Positions 16,872 through 25,262 of a DNA stretch of 64,000 nt are shown in pieces; positions within the stretch are counted from its first letter, which is position 1, and each line of letters starts with the position of its first letter. The stretch lies in the NCBI GenBank assembly GCA_021324755.1, contig JAJPIL010000028.1:1-64000 (forward strand), given 5' to 3'. The position numbers and the translations under genes are program-made. The stretch is from Pseudomonadota bacterium. Lineage in GTDB: Bacteria; Desulfobacterota; Binatia; Binatales; Binataceae. Under the pieces are notes generated by a model. That model was given only the letters and a program-made list of their open reading frames with translations, did not search any database and had not been told where the DNA came from.

Positions 16872-17989
16872 CACCGGTTCTCCAGGCAAGACCTGTACAC
16901 GCCAAGCGTCCGCGCAACCGTTGCATCGAGGCTGAAACGTTCGACGACCCTACGGCGAGCCGCGTCACCCAAGGTCTTGCGCAACTCAGGTGCGGCGGCG
17001 AGGCGATCGATCGCTTGCGCGAGAGCTTTCGCATTCGCAGCCGGCACGAGAAGACCGTTTTGTTCGTTCTCGATCACTTCGCTGATTCCACCCACGTCGC
17101 TGCCGACGACCGCAAGCCCACACGCCATCGCTTCTAACAACGAAACGCCTAAACCTTCTCTCAGCGAAGGCATCACGAAAATATCGAGCGCCTGAAGCAG
17201 GGGACGCACGTCGTCTAAGCGATCCAACAATTGCACCTGCGAAGTAAGGCCCATATCGGCTGTCATTGCGGCAAGCCCATTGCGCAGACTGCCGGCGCCC
17301 GCAATAAAACATTTTGGTGTTAGCCCGTTTTGCTTAAGCTCAGCAAGCGCCTGGAGCAAAAAAGAATGGCCTTTGCGGGCCTCGAGCGCTCCGACTGCGC
17401 CCACTGCTAGCTCGGATTCCTCTAATGCAAAGCTCTGGCGTGCTCGCTGGCGCTGGTCTTCTGAGGGCGGCGAAAAGCGCGTGCAATCGACGCCGCTGTG
17501 AATGACCTGAATTCTTGCACGATCGACCCCGGCATTGACCAACGCCTGGGCCACCGCTTCGGAGATCGCCACAACCCGATCCACGCACCTATTGAACAGC
17601 CACGGCGCGAATAGCCGATTCGGCACCTTGTCCGTCCGTCGAGTAACGATGCTCGCACATCCTAAGTCACGCACAAAAGGGGCAAGGGAATGGGCACGCG
17701 CCGTGTGAAAGTGAACGACCTGCCATCGCCGCTCCTTTACATAGGTGCGCAGTTTAAGTCCCGCGCTCAAATCAATTGAGTTGCGTATCGATAAGGGCAG
17801 ACAAAACAGGCGGGCAGTCCGAGCGCGTTGCCACAACGCGCCGCGCGGATCGCAAAGAAGGGTAACGTCATGGCCCATGTCGCGCAGCGCGAGCGCCAAG
17901 CCAAGCACCTGAGTCTCACCACCCGCGAACGCCAGCTCAGGATCCAGAGCAGCAACGGAAAGTCGCGAATTCGACACGCCAGCGCCCAT
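16871..17989 (-). CDS. GT4-family glycosyltransferase (LPS core type)
   Basis: 372-residue GT-B enzyme. The N-terminal domain carries FAGGETQVLGLALALRDMGHDVTLL, and HFHTARAHSLAPF is typical of GT4. The C-terminal donor domain has the E-x7-E pattern in SLREGLGVSLLEAMACGLAVVGSDVGGISE. I take ATG 17989, with AAGGA 6 nt upstream, over the TTG one codon earlier. It lies downstream of an LPS kinase and a GT9 heptosyltransferase on the same strand, so an inner- or outer-core sugar transferase is likely; the sugar is unknown. Confidence 0.85.
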   Translation of the reverse strand: MGAGVSNSRLSVAALDPELAFAGGETQVLGLALALRDMGHDVTLLCDPRGALWQRARTARLFCLPLSIRNSIDLSAGLKLRTYVKERRWQVVHFHTARAHSLAPFVRDLGCASIVTRRTDKVPNRLFAPWLFNRCVDRVVAISEAVAQALVNAGVDRARIQVIHSGVDCTRFSPPSEDQRQRARQSFALEESELAVGAVGALEARKGHSFLLQALAELKQNGLTPKCFIAGAGSLRNGLAAMTADMGLTSQVQLLDRLDDVRPLLQALDIFVMPSLREGLGVSLLEAMACGLAVVGSDVGGISEVIENEQNGLLVPAANAKALAQAIDRLAAAPELRKTLGDAARRRVVERFSLDATVARTLGVYRSCLENR

Positions 17990-18106
17990 CAAAAATCCTT
18001 CCCTAAACCGCGAAGTCGAAAAAGCGGCTAAGCCTTAGGCGCTCTCTACTTCTTCTGCCGCAAAAGTCCAAGTACTCGTTCCGTGCTTTGCAAGTTCTTG
18101 CAACTC

Positions 18107-18988
18107 TCAAACGAGCTTTGCGAAACGGGTCTCCTTGCGCCGACGGGCCAGAATCATCGCGTTGACCCGACGTAGTACCCGTTTTTCTGCTCGCAAGCCG
18201 AGCACCGCGCAGTATGCCTTAAAAAAGCGCATCCGGTCGGTTCTGCTCACGTACTCGAACTCGCGCCATCCAAGTTGCACAAGATTTCGCAACTGGCGGC
18301 GCCTGCGCCAAAACCGAGCCTTAACTGTCCGGTCATGATCCAAGAAGACAAAACGCACGGCGCCTTGCTGCGCGACGAGCACGTTGTAGGGAGTAAGGTC
18401 GCCGTGAATGAATCCAGCAAGGTGAAGCCGAGCCACCTCGGCACCGAGCGCTTTCAACAGCGCTCGTTTGCGCTCCAAGCTTACGCCGTAAGCCGCATCG
18501 CGCAGCGCAAACTGTGTCGCTCGGCTCAGTTGCTGCAATGCCTTGGGCAAGAGCTCGCCGTGGGCGCGTTCTGCAGCCAGCAAGCTGCGCCCAGAGGAAG
18601 GCTCCCATCCGACAAGCAAAGGGACCGGCGTAGCAAAACCATGGCGAGCAAGTTCCTGAGTTATCCGGAGCACTCTGTGCGCCCTACCATTGCTTGCACC
18701 GAACAAGGCGTTAAAGGTGCCTGTCATCGGACGGTAAAACTTGACGAACACATCTCCTCGGTCGGCCTGACCGCAAAGTTGAGCAGGCAAGAGGTAGGTG
18801 ACCGCGTGTCGCGAGCGACGTACCAGGTGCCCACCCGTTCCCTGGTCCGCGCTCAGGACGGCTTGAGCTAACTTTTCGAGTTCGACGCGGTCGCCGCCTA
18901 ACAGCTCGCGCGCAACGCTAAAGAGCCAACCCGAATGCTCGATAACGCTAGATGCCTCAAATTCCAAGCTGGTTCTCGCTGGAAGCAC
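18107..18988 (-). CDS. Second LPS kinase (Kdo/heptose kinase family)
   Basis: 293-residue lipopolysaccharide-kinase-family protein. It has a nucleotide-lobe Lys in DVFVKFYRP, the catalytic loop HGDLTPYNVLV and the metal-binding segment FVFLDHDRTVKARF, then an Arg-rich C-terminus. The frame is open back to 19189, deep inside the preceding GT9 gene. GTG 18988 lies two nt after that gene's TAA and is the most economical start. It is a paralogue of the kinase at 10896-11645. The neighbourhood (GT9 upstream, GT4 downstream) suggests phosphorylation of a core heptose or Kdo. Confidence 0.78.
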   Translation of the reverse strand: MLPARTSLEFEASSVIEHSGWLFSVARELLGGDRVELEKLAQAVLSADQGTGGHLVRRSRHAVTYLLPAQLCGQADRGDVFVKFYRPMTGTFNALFGASNGRAHRVLRITQELARHGFATPVPLLVGWEPSSGRSLLAAERAHGELLPKALQQLSRATQFALRDAAYGVSLERKRALLKALGAEVARLHLAGFIHGDLTPYNVLVAQQGAVRFVFLDHDRTVKARFWRRRRQLRNLVQLGWREFEYVSRTDRMRFFKAYCAVLGLRAEKRVLRRVNAMILARRRKETRFAKLV

Positions 18989-18990
18989 GC

Positions 18991-20076
18991 TTATAACTGC
19001 TTGCGCGAAAATTTTTGCTCGAGCACGCGCCGAATCATCTGCACGATCTGGCCAGGCTCTATCCGTCGCATACATTCGCGGCCGATCGGACATCGGCGCA
19101 GGTAGCATGGATGGCACGGGATTGCGCCGCGCACCGCCAAATCGGCGAATCCCCACGGCGCTGAGCGTTCGGGTGCAGTCGCTCCCCATAGCGAAACGAT
19201 CGGGCAGCCCACCGCCGCGGCAATATGCATCGGACCACTGTCAGGGCCGAAAGCGACCGCGCACCGGGTAAAAACCGTTGCCAAAAGCCGAAGACTCGTC
19301 TTGCCCACCAAATTAAGCATCGGCAGACCGTCGGCGGCATCGAGCACTTCTCGCGCCAGCTCAGCTTCCGCTCGCCCGCCCAGCAGCACAGGGAACAAAC
19401 CTGGCAACCCATCACAAGGCTGTGCAAGCTCGCGTGCCACCTGCGCGATCGCGTCGGCGAAGTAGACTCGGCTCGGCCACGAGGACCCTAAAATGATTCC
19501 GAGCCTAGGCTCTGGGGCGCTCTCTAAAAGTTTGTCGGCCGCTTCCCGTTCAGCAACCGAAGGCTCGATTCCGAACTCTATCGGGGCCGGCGCAAGCCCC
19601 AACGAGTCGCCAAACGCTTGATACTGCAACAGTTTAAGGCGCATCTCCGGCTGCGGCTCAATATAGCGAGTCGAAAAGAGATGGTTGAACTCCTTTGTGT
19701 TTTCGGGGGCGAAACCCAAACGCTCGGGAGCTCCCGACGCAAAGCTAACCAAACCGCTTTTGAGATGACGCTGCAAATCGAGCACCAGGTCGAAGCGCTC
19801 ACGCCGGATCCTCCATAAAAAGGCGATAAACGACCACGGCGCTCTGTCCCGCTCGTAGACAATCAGGCCGTCGAGCCATGGATGGCCTTCAAGAATATCC
19901 CTTGATTTCGGCTCCACCGCCCAGGCAATAAAAGCATCGGGCATCGCCCGTCTGATCCGACCCAGAAGGGGCAAAGCCCGGACGACGTCGCCGATGGAGC
20001 CAAGCAACAGCACCAGTACTCGAGGCCGACGTTTAACTTCGAAACAGTCCGATTTAGGCTTTGCCTCTTCAACCAT
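18991..20076 (-). CDS. ADP-heptose--LPS heptosyltransferase (GT9, WaaC-like)
   Basis: 361-residue GT9 protein. The acceptor motif is VLLLGSIGDVVRALPLLGRIRRAMPDA, the donor motif PDSGPMHIAAAVGCPIVSLWGAT, and a Cys-containing tail (PCHPCYLRRCPIGRECM) follows. Its N-terminal style (initial RRAMPDAFIAWAVE) is closer to WaaC/heptosyltransferase I than the GT9 protein at 8542. First gene of a three-gene minus-strand core set (GT9, kinase, GT4). ATG 20076; a GGAG sequence lies just upstream. Together the two GT9 genes could supply heptosyltransferases I and II. Confidence 0.82.
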   Translation of the reverse strand: MVEEAKPKSDCFEVKRRPRVLVLLLGSIGDVVRALPLLGRIRRAMPDAFIAWAVEPKSRDILEGHPWLDGLIVYERDRAPWSFIAFLWRIRRERFDLVLDLQRHLKSGLVSFASGAPERLGFAPENTKEFNHLFSTRYIEPQPEMRLKLLQYQAFGDSLGLAPAPIEFGIEPSVAEREAADKLLESAPEPRLGIILGSSWPSRVYFADAIAQVARELAQPCDGLPGLFPVLLGGRAEAELAREVLDAADGLPMLNLVGKTSLRLLATVFTRCAVAFGPDSGPMHIAAAVGCPIVSLWGATAPERSAPWGFADLAVRGAIPCHPCYLRRCPIGRECMRRIEPGQIVQMIRRVLEQKFSRKQL

Positions 20077-20340
20077 TCGGAGGAGAAGAAGTATCGAGCG
20101 TCTTGCTAGCCATGCGAGGTTAGTCTTGTACTAGCGAGCCCATAATTCCGCGCATTAATATTTCTTTACCGTCAACTTATCTACGAGGCTCGCCATCTTC
20201 GGCGAACGCAAGGCCGCCCTTGGGGGGCGACGCGTTCGCCCGCTCTCCAATATCTTCTCAAGGCAGCCGACCCTTCTCTGCCACAGCCAAGAGCAAGGAA
20301 TTGGCCGCAACGAAAGGCGCTATCCAGAAGCTGCGCAGGT

Positions 20341-21555
20341 TTACCGGTCGCATTCACCCCCAATCATGTTGATCATGCCGAAGGTGGTTATGATATCGGG
20401 GATCATGTGACCAATCAGCATTTGGCCCAGCGCCGCCATTCCAAAGAAACACGGGGGACGGACGCGCACTCGGTAAGGTCTTCCGCTGCCGTCGCTGACG
20501 ATATAGAATCCGAGCTCGCCGTTGGCACCTTCCACCGCATGATATGTCTCACCGGGCGGAACTTTGACGCCCTCCATAATCAACTTGAAGTGATTCATTA
20601 ACCCTTCGATAGAGCCGTACACGCGCTCCTTGGGTGGAAGGGCAATTCGCGGGTCATCGACTATTATCGGCCCTTGCGGAAGCTCGCGCACAGCTTGCTC
20701 GACGATCTTCATCGACTCGCGGATCTCCGCAAATCGGACCATAAAGCGGTCGAAGTTATCTCCCTCGCTTCCCACCGGAACGTCGAACTCCAGGCGATCG
20801 TATATAAGATAGGGATGAGCCTTGCGGACATCGTAAGGTACGCCGCACGCACGAAGCAGTGGTCCGGTAAGGCTGTAAGAAAGCGCATCCTGGACGGAGA
20901 TTTTTCCGACGCCTACCATGCGGTCGCGAAAGACGCGATTGCGCGACAAAAGTTTGTCGCAATCCTTAAGGATAGCGTCCAGATGCTTGAAGGCTGGGAT
21001 CAGGCGATCGGAAAAGTCTTCGGGCAAATCACGCGCTATTCCTCCCAGCCTACACCAAGTCACGGTAACGCGCGCACCTGTCACAGCCTCGATAAGATCG
21101 TAAAGAAATTCGCGCGCTTCAATGGCGTAGAAGCCCACGGTCTGTGCCCCGACTTCTACCGCTGCCATCCCGAGGCATGTCAGATGGTCGCAGATGCGCG
21201 ACACTTCGCTCATAATCACGCGGGCGTATTTTGCGCGCTCCGGACACTCGATCCCAAGCAGCTTTTCCACCGCAAGCGCAAAGGCGACGTTATTGATTAC
21301 GGGCGAGGCGTAATTGAGCCTGTCCGTATACGGGAACACCTGGGTCCAGGTGCCCTGCTCACACATCTTCTCGAACGCTCGATGGAGGTAGCCGATCTCG
21401 ACGTCGCAATCGACGATCCTTTCCCCGTCGAGTTTCAAGTTGAATTTGATCGTGCCATGGGTCGCCGGATGGGACGGACCCATCTGAAGCTCCATGATCT
21501 CTTCAGCCGTATCCTCGAGCTCGGTTTTCTGGGTCCATCGCTTCGGTAAAGCCAT
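20341..21555 (-). CDS. nuoD: NADH-quinone oxidoreductase subunit D
   Basis: 404-residue 49-kDa subunit of complex I, lining the quinone site at the top of the peripheral arm. It begins with the hallmark MELQMGPSHPATHGT segment and continues with EIGYLHRAFEKMCE, RVTVTWCRLGGIARDLPEDF and a C-terminal GMINMIGGECDR. Length and end are normal. Last gene of a nuoA-nuoC-nuoD run; nuoE-N are not in the window. Confidence 0.97.
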   Translation of the reverse strand: MALPKRWTQKTELEDTAEEIMELQMGPSHPATHGTIKFNLKLDGERIVDCDVEIGYLHRAFEKMCEQGTWTQVFPYTDRLNYASPVINNVAFALAVEKLLGIECPERAKYARVIMSEVSRICDHLTCLGMAAVEVGAQTVGFYAIEAREFLYDLIEAVTGARVTVTWCRLGGIARDLPEDFSDRLIPAFKHLDAILKDCDKLLSRNRVFRDRMVGVGKISVQDALSYSLTGPLLRACGVPYDVRKAHPYLIYDRLEFDVPVGSEGDNFDRFMVRFAEIRESMKIVEQAVRELPQGPIIVDDPRIALPPKERVYGSIEGLMNHFKLIMEGVKVPPGETYHAVEGANGELGFYIVSDGSGRPYRVRVRPPCFFGMAALGQMLIGHMIPDIITTFGMINMIGGECDR

Positions 21556-21663
21556 ACTTAAACTAGCCCTCTGACCGAATTGTTAAACTTGCTTGTTTTG
21601 TCGCAAGGCGAATCGCAGCTTTAAACGCGTTGCCAGAACCGTTGGCACGCCTTTTTTCGAAGC

Positions 21664-22221
21664 TTAGCCTCGTGACGGCCGGTTACGCGAATGCGAAAGA
21701 GGCCTTACTATCGGGTCGGTTTCTTCGACAATTGGCTGGCGTTTCGTAACCGGATAATCCTTGCGCAATGGGTGGCCAACGAAGGAATCGTACATCAGGA
21801 TACGCCGCAAATCCGGATGGCCCTCGAAGCGTATGCCGAACATGTCGTAACATTCGCGCTCCAGCCAGTCCGCGGCTTTCCACAAGGGAGTTAAACTGTA
21901 AACCCACGGGTCGCTTTCTTCAACTGGCACCTTGACCCGTAGCCGATGCTTCAAAGGAAAGGAGTACAAGTGATAAACGACCTCAAAACGCGGCTTTCGA
22001 TTGAGCCAATCAACGGCGGTTATATCAGTGAGAAAGTCAAGCTTGAGATTTGGATCGTCGCGCCATTTCCGAAACAACGTAACTGCCCGTTCGCGGTCGA
22101 CGACCACAACGTTGTCGCCCACTTTAACTTCAGCTGCGAGCAACTCGGAGCCGTAATGCTGTTTCAAGTACTCGATCACGCTCGTGTCAAATCGCCTCCC
22201 ACTACTGATGACCTGGAACAA
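21664..22221 (-). CDS. nuoC: NADH-quinone oxidoreductase subunit C
   Basis: 185-residue 30-kDa subunit of the peripheral arm. Diagnostic stretches are [11 protein letters not shown] and [24 protein letters not shown], ending [12 protein letters not shown] start at 22221. It follows nuoA by 49 nt with no room for nuoB, which in nearly all complex I operons lies between them. It is not fused to NuoD. Confidence 0.95.
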   Translation of the reverse strand: MFQVISSGRRFDTSVIEYLKQHYGSELLAAEVKVGDNVVVVDRERAVTLFRKWRDDPNLKLDFLTDITAVDWLNRKPRFEVVYHLYSFPLKHRLRVKVPVEESDPWVYSLTPLWKAADWLERECYDMFGIRFEGHPDLRRILMYDSFVGHPLRKDYPVTKRQPIVEETDPIVRPLSHSRNRPSRG

Positions 22222-22270
22222 CCTGACCTACCAACGTACTCAGGCGCCATAGCCTGACAACGCAGGCTCT

Positions 22271-22624
22271 CTAACTCCAATCCAGCATGCCGCGACGCAG
22301 CGCGTAGATGAGCCCTGCGAGCATCAACACAATGAAAATCCCTGCTTCCACAAGGCCGGTGGCACCAAGTTGGCGAATCGTAACTGCCCAAGGATAAAGA
22401 AACACAACCTCGACATCGAAAACTAGAAATAAAATGGCCGTAAGGTAAAAATGCACTGAAAAGCGCCTCCAAGCGCTACCGCTTGGCGGGTTTCCGCATT
22501 CAAAGGCCTCGCCTTTTACCGGATCTCTGCTTCGCGGCCCAACAATAGCGTTAATCGTCACCATCAGACCGACGACCAGCGCCGCGAAGGCTGTCATGAG
22601 CGCTACCGGAAACCACGTTGTCAT
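22271..22624 (-). CDS. nuoA: NADH-quinone oxidoreductase subunit A
   Basis: 117-residue membrane subunit with three transmembrane segments. The conserved loop FECGNPPSG is followed by RRFSVHFYLTAILFLVFDVEVVFLYPWA. ATG 22624 is preferred over the two GTG codons before it because AAGGGG lies 7 nt upstream of the ATG and abuts the GTG. First gene of the nuoACD set; divergent from amgK at 22895. Confidence 0.96.
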   Translation of the reverse strand: MTTWFPVALMTAFAALVVGLMVTINAIVGPRSRDPVKGEAFECGNPPSGSAWRRFSVHFYLTAILFLVFDVEVVFLYPWAVTIRQLGATGLVEAGIFIVLMLAGLIYALRRGMLDWS

Positions 22625-22894
22625 CACCACACCCCTTCAAGGCAACATTTTCCGCTCTGTAGTTTAATTTAACCGAAAAAACCTGACTGCGATACCGACG
22701 CAGAGCTTTGGTCTGGGGACTTGCCGCCTTAAGGCTTTAATCGTGCTAAAAGCACCTCGCAGACCGCTCAAGGTCGAGCTCGCTTCACCGAAAACGAACG
22801 AAACGGTAGCCAAAAGGCGGAACTGGTTTCGTGATCTCCTGAAGCGCAGATTCGGGCGTGCAACTTAGCCGCTGGCTCGCTACAATGCCCGAAT

Positions 22895-24022
22895 GTGTTA
22901 GAGGGGGTGCCTTCGACGATTCATGACTGGGTTGCGAACGTTGTTGCTCTTCTTTGGCCGGGCGCGCACGTCGGCCTTATAGAGGAGCTTCAGCCGGACG
23001 CCTCGGAGCGACGTTACTGGCGCGTGCGGATTGTGGATGAGCAGGGGCGAGCACCTGCTTCGGCTGTGGTGGCTTATCTTGGAGTCCATGACCTACCTGC
23101 GTACGCCAGGGCGCTCAAGCTTTTGCCTGAACCCTTACCCGAAGCTCTCTATCTCAACGTCAACCGATTTTTACGCGAAATCGGGGTCGCGGTACCGGAA
23201 GTATACTACGCCAAGCAACTGAAGCCTGCTCCGGCAAGACATGGGCCGGTCGATCGCGAGGCGATTGAAGAGAGCCGACTCGTGTTGGTCGAAGACGTAG
23301 GCGAGCTGTCTTTACTCGATGCCGCGCGGGAGAAACCTGAACGAGCGCCTGAACTGTTCCGCAAAGCTATCGACGAGCTGGTGCGCTTTCACGTCGATGG
23401 CACAAAGCGGCGGGATTCGCGCTGCTTTGCGTTTTCGGTGGCGTATGACGAGCGATTGTTTGCGTACGAAATGCAGGAATTTATCGACTACGGAATGAGC
23501 GCGCTAAAGCTTGACGCTGACCCGTCGAAACTTCGCTCGGAGACTGCGCAGCTCGCAACTCAATTGGGAGGTCTTGAACGCGTATTCTCGCATCGTGACT
23601 ATCACGGCTACAATCTCTTCGTTCAAGAAGATGGCAAAATCCGAATCTTGGACTTTCAGGACGCCTTGCTAGCGCCGCCGGTCCAGGATTTGGCGGTGAT
23701 GCTTACGACAAGGGATACCTGTGAAGTTGTGGATCCGCTTCTAGAAGCCGATTTGCTGGCATACTATCTGAATCGCGCCAAACGGCGCGCCAAAGAGCTC
23801 TCCCTAGGCGCGTTTGAGTCGGTCGAGCCTGCAAGCTTCCTCGAACAATACCGACTCGCGGTACTCCAGCACGCACTCAAGGCCATCGGACGCTTTGCTC
23901 GCCTAATTAAGGTCGGCAAAACCCGCTATGCGAAGTATTTGCCGTTTTCGGTATCTCAGGCGCGCCGCATGCTCGACTGTAGCGACGACTTCCCTTGCTT
24001 ACGGACGGCCTTGTGCGGGTAA
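22895..24022 (+). CDS. amgK: AmgK-like sugar kinase (cell-wall recycling)
   Basis: 375-residue phosphotransferase of the aminoglycoside-phosphotransferase fold. The catalytic loop HRDYHGYNLFV begins at residue 233 and the metal site ILDFQDALLAPPVQDLAVML follows. AmgK phosphorylates the anomeric position of MurNAc or GlcNAc in the anhydro-MurNAc recycling route that bypasses de novo MurA. The assignment rests on this pattern plus the overlap with a MurU-like nucleotidyltransferase, the same pairing as in Pseudomonas. GTG start at 22895; the first 10 residues are uncertain. Confidence 0.8.
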   Translation: MLEGVPSTIHDWVANVVALLWPGAHVGLIEELQPDASERRYWRVRIVDEQGRAPASAVVAYLGVHDLPAYARALKLLPEPLPEALYLNVNRFLREIGVAVPEVYYAKQLKPAPARHGPVDREAIEESRLVLVEDVGELSLLDAAREKPERAPELFRKAIDELVRFHVDGTKRRDSRCFAFSVAYDERLFAYEMQEFIDYGMSALKLDADPSKLRSETAQLATQLGGLERVFSHRDYHGYNLFVQEDGKIRILDFQDALLAPPVQDLAVMLTTRDTCEVVDPLLEADLLAYYLNRAKRRAKELSLGAFESVEPASFLEQYRLAVLQHALKAIGRFARLIKVGKTRYAKYLPFSVSQARRMLDCSDDFPCLRTALCG

Positions 24023-24876
24023 ACGATAGGGACAACTTAAGAGTCAGGAAAGCGCTAGTGCTTGCCGCCGGCATGGGAGAGCGGCTTCGCCCCTTAACCC
24101 TGGAAAAGCCTAAACCTCTACTTTTAGTCGGGGGCCGGCCACTGATTCACTATGCCTTGATGATGCTGCGACAGGCTGGGGTTACGGAGGTGGTAATTAA
24201 CCTCCATTACATGGGCGAGGCGATCCGAGCTGCGCTTGGCGACGGAACGGCCTTTGGAATCAAGATAACCTACGCGCCGGAACCCAAATTACTTAACACC
24301 GGTGGCCCGCTAGTGGCCCTGAAAGACTTTTTTGCTGGCGAAACTTTCTGGGTCGTCAACTCCGACTCTATCCTCGATTTCGATCTTCGAGCGATGGTCG
24401 ACTTCCATCGTCGCAACCGCGCGCTCGCAACTTTAGCCCTGACCGAAGAGCCCGCGAACCGAAGGTACAGCCGAATCGAGGTCGACCGGCAGGGAAGGGT
24501 GCGTCGAATACACTTGCTTACAAGGGAGGCCGTTTTAGCCGAAAGCCGCGAGTTTCGGTGTGAGGATGTTTCGGCTCAACCGGGCACCGAGTCCGACGCC
24601 CGTGCGGGAAACGGAGAAGCACGCGAGGAGCTGTTGCCGCGAATGTTTTGTGGTTTGAGCCTGTGCGAGTCGGGGCTTATCAGGTACGCTCCGCAAAGGG
24701 AAGCCTTTGGATTGGTCAGCCATCTGCTCGCCCCATTGGTTGCAAGGGGAGAAGCAATTTACGGTTATACATTTAACGGATTTTTCCGAACCGTCGACGA
24801 CCTCGAAAGCTACGAAGCACTTAAGGAGGAATTTGCTTACGACCCGCCGCAACTGAGTTATCTCAAGCAAGACTAA
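24013..24876 (+). CDS. murU: MurU-like N-acetylmuramate-1-phosphate uridylyltransferase
   Basis: Nucleotidyltransferase of about 287 residues with the signature LAAGMGERLRPLTLEKPKPLLLVGGRPL and the downstream LNTGGPLVALKDFF. It converts the AmgK product to a UDP-sugar, feeding UDP-MurNAc back into peptidoglycan synthesis. GTG 24013 is used; TTG 23995 is equally possible. Either start overlaps amgK, so the two are coupled. It is about 60 residues longer than Pseudomonas MurU, owing to an insertion around residues 170-200 (ESREFRCEDVSAQPGTESDA region). Confidence 0.8.
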   Translation: MRVNDRDNLRVRKALVLAAGMGERLRPLTLEKPKPLLLVGGRPLIHYALMMLRQAGVTEVVINLHYMGEAIRAALGDGTAFGIKITYAPEPKLLNTGGPLVALKDFFAGETFWVVNSDSILDFDLRAMVDFHRRNRALATLALTEEPANRRYSRIEVDRQGRVRRIHLLTREAVLAESREFRCEDVSAQPGTESDARAGNGEAREELLPRMFCGLSLCESGLIRYAPQREAFGLVSHLLAPLVARGEAIYGYTFNGFFRTVDDLESYEALKEEFAYDPPQLSYLKQD

Positions 24877-25262
24877 CTGCCGCCTAGAAGCCCGCATACA
24901 AACGAGCCGACCCAGCGGCTAAAAAAGCACCATTGGAGGCTTAAGCTCCCAAAACCAACCGCTTTCTCTAGATTGCCGGAACGAGCCGCTCGCCGCGTGA
25001 ACACCGATGTTCCGGGGAACTGCGGCTCGACTCTCAAACCAGGCTCGATAGGTGCTTTTTTCTAAGTATCAAAAGGCGCCGAGGTACATCACCCCAGGGC
25101 GATTCGAAAACGGAAATTGTCGCGTGCGAAGATTCGAAACACCCAGCCACAATCGATCACCCCAAACACCGGGTAGTTATCTGCGGCGAGTTTTGCCGGC
25201 GCGATCAAAACTGCAAGCGAGTTTTCTCATGGTAGCATCTCTTTAGGCAGGGACGAGAGACA
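24877..25262. other. Intergenic region before the MscS gene
   Basis: There is no supportable gene in 386 nt. It holds the structured element described at 24921-25061 and an otherwise featureless stretch. The next gene has a GGGACGAGAG ribosome-binding region just before 25263. Confidence 0.5.
24921..25061. repeat. Structured 141-bp element with perfect 11-bp terminal inverted repeat
   Basis: The ends are AAAAAAGCACC (24921-24931) and its exact reverse complement GGTGCTTTTTT (25051-25061). Inside are an 8-bp inverted repeat (CGAGCCGC 24982-24989, GCGGCTCG 25022-25029), a GTTCC-GG-GGAAC hairpin (25009-25020), and a near-palindrome centred on 24942. CCGGAAC (24977-24983) could also pair with GTTCCGG (25009-25015), crossing the 8-bp stem, so alternative folds exist. 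Each strand ends in six U after a stem, so it could be a small RNA or terminator in either direction, or a small MITE-like element. No known RNA family is recognised. Confidence 0.5.

Noticed and set aside
19000-19189. Upstream extension of the second LPS kinase
   Set aside because: It would lie inside the preceding GT9 gene and lacks family similarity; start placed at 18988.
20077-20340. Possible nuo remnant downstream of nuoD
   Set aside because: A short hydrophobic frame after the nuoD stop has no canonical start and matches no Nuo subunit.
20674-21549. Long plus-strand open frame opposite nuoD
   Set aside because: It lies wholly antisense to a strongly conserved nuoD, shows no domain, and reads as low-information Arg/His-rich sequence.
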